Assembly (NCBI GenBank): GCA_027457185.1 | Contig: DAIDTN010000224.1 | Span: forward strand, 1-7,319 | DNA length: 7,319 bases | Direction of reading: 5' to 3' | Source of the DNA: Burkholderiales bacterium | GTDB taxonomy: Bacteria; Pseudomonadota; Gammaproteobacteria; Burkholderiales; SG8-39 | In this document: in pieces, positions 6,009-7,319 of the stretch | Layout: each line of letters starts with the position of its first letter | Position numbering within the stretch: position 1 is the first letter of the stretch | Translations under genes and position numbers: made by a program | The notes under the pieces: model-generated | What the model was told of the DNA's origin: nothing | Database searches by the model: none | The model's input: the letters and a program-made list of their open reading frames with translations, nothing else

Positions 6009-6022
6009 GGTTAGCGCTTACC
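6009..6022. promoter_or_regulatory. Imperfect palindrome, candidate SlmA operator
   Basis: GGTTAGCGCTTACC pairs at 6 of 7 half-site positions. Its inner 12 bases match 8 of 12 positions of the SlmA-binding consensus GTGAGTACTCAC, sharing the GTnAG/CTnAC half-site frame. It overlaps the putative -35 of slmA. Binding is inferred. Confidence 0.35.
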
Positions 6023-6040
6023 AACCGCATGAGCTAGAAT
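6011..6040 (+). promoter_or_regulatory. Probable slmA promoter
   Basis: TAGAAT (6035-6040) is a good -10 box. TTAGCG (6011-6016), 18 bases upstream, is a poor -35 with 3 of 6 matches. RNA would start near 6047, about 26 bases before the slmA ATG. No terminator separates the HAD gene from slmA, so read-through may also feed it. Confidence 0.45.
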
Positions 6041-6072
6041 CGGCGCACATCTGCAAACCTGATGAGGCGATC

Positions 6073-6648
6073 ATGGCGACTCGTTCCGGCGAACGCAAGA
6101 ACCAGATACTGCAAGTGCTGGCGCAGATGCTGCAGGCGCCCAAGAGCGAAAAGATCACCACGGCCGCACTCGCCGCCAAGCTCGATGTATCGGAAGCCGC
6201 ACTCTACCGCCACTTCGCCAGCAAGGCGCAGATGTACGAGGGTTTGATCGGCTTCGTCGAGGAGACGGTGTTCGGGCTGATCAACAAGATCAGCGCGGAG
6301 CAGGAAAGCGGCCTGAAACAAACCCACGCCATCGCCGCGATGCTGCTGTCCTTTGCCGAAAAGAATCCCGGCATGACGCGCGTGCTGATCGGCGACGCGC
6401 TGGTGAATGAAGACGGGCGCCTGCAGGCGCGCATCAACCAGCTGCACGACCGGCTGGAGGCGACGCTCAAGCAATCGCTGCGGCTGGCGGCGACACAGGG
6501 CGAGATCGACCAGGACGCCGATGCCACTGCCCAGGCCAACCTGATGCTCGCCTACATCATCGGACGCTGGCACCAATACGCGAAGAGCGGCTTCAAGCGC
6601 CTGCCGACGGAACTATGGCAGAAGCAGGGGCCGATGCTGCTGGGTTAG
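6073..6648 (+). CDS. slmA: Nucleoid occlusion factor SlmA, TetR family
   Basis: SlmA binds specific palindromes spread over the nucleoid and, when bound, blocks FtsZ polymerisation so that the septum does not cut the chromosome. The product has 191 residues against 198 in E. coli. The TetR-type helix-turn-helix lies at 28-50 ([22 protein letters not shown]), nearly the same as E. coli [22 protein letters not shown]. Further E. coli-like blocks are [16 protein letters not shown] and [11 protein letters not shown]. ATG 6073 gives [13 protein letters not shown] and has GAGG five bases upstream; the frame is open further left into the HAD gene, but that part is unlike the family. A palindrome like the SlmA site lies in its promoter region. 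It converges on the MoeB/ThiF gene, separated by hairpins. Confidence 0.94.
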   Translation: [191 protein letters not shown]

Positions 6649-6685
6649 GGTTAACACCAGGGAAGGTGTCCGGGTTTTATACAAA

Positions 6686-6733
6686 ATCGCCGATTACGCA
6701 TGGATGGATTCTTATCCGTGCGCAATCGGCGAT
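6686..6733 (-). terminator. Long imperfect hairpin, probable terminator of the moeB-like gene
   Basis: Two 20-base arms (6686-6705 and 6714-6733) pair with ten perfect outer pairs (ATCGCCGATT / AATCGGCGAT), one A-C mismatch, then nine pairs including one G-T, around an 8-base loop. On the - strand the stem is followed by a run of T (complement of 6683-6686), which suits termination of the leftward gene. On the + strand it is followed by GC-rich sequence. Confidence 0.6.
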
Positions 6734-6735
6734 CC

Positions 6736-6759
6736 GCGCGGACGCTCTTTCGTCCGCGC
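6736..6759. repeat. Perfect 9-bp GC-rich hairpin
   Basis: GCGCGGACG (6736-6744) and CGTCCGCGC (6751-6759) pair perfectly around a 6-base loop. It lies two bases from the long hairpin and 18 bases past the moeB-like stop. There is no adjacent T-run, so it may be an auxiliary 3' structure or part of a repeat. Confidence 0.6.
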
Positions 6760-6777
6760 AGAATCGAAACTGTGCAA

Positions 6778-7319
6778 CTAGGGTGAGGACTTCGAGCAGG
6801 CTTTGCACGCAGGGTCCTTGGACAGCCTGACCGAGCGCCACTCCATTGCGAGGCAATCCAGCAGCAGCAGGCGGCCGTTGAGCGTGTCGCCCGCGCCGCA
6901 GAGCAGCTTCAGGGCTTCGGCAGCCTGCACCGTGCCGATGATGCCGGTAAGCGGCGCGAACACCCCCATCACCGCGCAGCGCGTTTCCTCGGCTTCGGTG
7001 TCTTCGGGAAAAAGGCAGTTATAACAGGGAGCGTCGCGCTGGCGCAGGTCGAATACGCTTACCTGCCCGTCAAAGCGCACGCCGGCGCCTGAGACCAGCG
7101 GTATGCGATATGCGACGCAGGCGCGGTTGACCGCATGGCGGGTGGCAAAATTGTCGGAGCAATCGAGAACGACGTCGGCGCTCGCGATGAGCTGGGCCAG
7201 GCGTTCGCCCTCCAGACGCTCCGGGATCGCGGCGACATCGACCTCCGGGTTCAGTTGCGCCAGTGTGTCCTTGCCCGAGTAGGCTTTTGCCCGGCCCACC
7301 GCCGCCGTGGTGTGCAGAA
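6778..7319 (-). CDS. MoeB/ThiF/HesA-type adenylyltransferase, 5' end missing
   Basis: This E1-like enzyme class adenylates the C-terminal Gly-Gly of a sulfur-carrier protein (MoaD or ThiS), activating it for molybdopterin or thiazole synthesis in the cytoplasm. The frame runs off the right edge; sequence near the edge (LHTTAAVGRAKA) still matches the family, so GTG 7299 is not the start. The nucleotide-binding glycine loop lies outside. Visible features are VVLDCSDNFATRHAVN with the conserved Asp, two zinc CxxC pairs (CYNC at 7026-7015, CKAC at 6807-6796), a Cys in TRCAVMG (6978-6976), and APLTGIIGTVQAAEALKLL near the C terminus. No moaD, thiS or other cofactor gene is in view, so MoeB and ThiF cannot be told apart. 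Two hairpins follow its stop. Confidence 0.9.
   Translation of the reverse strand, partial: LHTTAAVGRAKAYSGKDTLAQLNPEVDVAAIPERLEGERLAQLIASADVVLDCSDNFATRHAVNRACVAYRIPLVSGAGVRFDGQVSVFDLRQRDAPCYNCLFPEDTEAEETRCAVMGVFAPLTGIIGTVQAAEALKLLCGAGDTLNGRLLLLDCLAMEWRSVRLSKDPACKACSKSSP

Noticed and set aside
5908..6072. In-frame N-terminal extension of slmA back into the HAD gene
   Set aside because: The extra residues do not resemble SlmA, overlap the HAD coding region and precede the likely promoter; ATG 6073 has a ribosome site and the family N terminus.
6643..6653. Telomere-like GGTTAGGGTTA at the slmA end
   Set aside because: It is under two repeat units, partly coding, and without further copies; chance in GC-rich bacterial DNA.
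6615..6830. Small + strand open frame across the slmA end and following gap
   Set aside because: It crosses two strong hairpins, overlaps slmA and the moeB-like gene, and has no ribosome site or recognisable protein.

Overview
This 7.3 kb window is ordinary, gene-dense, GC-rich (just over 60% by eye) chromosome, most likely from a betaproteobacterium. The evidence is an HslV with a short propeptide before its catalytic Thr, an ArgB of the longer arginine-sensitive type, and the orders cobW-hslV-hslU and argB-HAD nucleotidase-slmA, which I associate with that class. I cannot name a genus. There are nine protein genes: seven complete, and one cut by each window edge. I see no rRNA, tRNA, CRISPR array, transposase or integrase.

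Left part (1-3920): the 3' two thirds of a CobW/COG0523 metal-chaperone GTPase gene is followed by a structured 200-base gap with a perfect inverted repeat and a compound terminator-like hairpin. Next comes a proteostasis block: hslV, hslU, a periplasmic copper chaperone (PCuAC family) only 18 bases after hslU, and a small heat-shock protein gene (hsp20). Two sigma-32-like promoters are visible. The one before hsp20 matches the E. coli heat-shock consensus exactly, and the one before hslV is close to it; both have a 13-base spacer. A strong intrinsic terminator closes the block at 3894-3920. The block therefore reads as a heat-shock unit with terminator structures at both ends and a copper-handling gene inside.

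Middle part (3921-6648): argB (second step of arginine synthesis), a HAD-family nucleotidase and slmA (nucleoid occlusion) run on the + strand. A small phage-endolysin-like M15 peptidase gene sits between argB and the HAD gene on the opposite strand. Its best promoter has its -35 over the HAD start codon and would start RNA at or next to the peptidase ATG, which predicts a leaderless mRNA. An imperfect palindrome resembling the SlmA DNA site lies in the slmA promoter region.

Right end (6649-7319): a gap with a long imperfect hairpin and a second perfect hairpin separates slmA from a convergent MoeB/ThiF/HesA-type sulfur-carrier adenylyltransferase gene, whose 5' part lies beyond the window.

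I did not find a convincing new multi-gene system. The items most worth checking are the copper chaperone in the heat-shock unit, the predicted leaderless peptidase gene with its overlapping promoter, the candidate SlmA site, and the structured intergenic hairpins.
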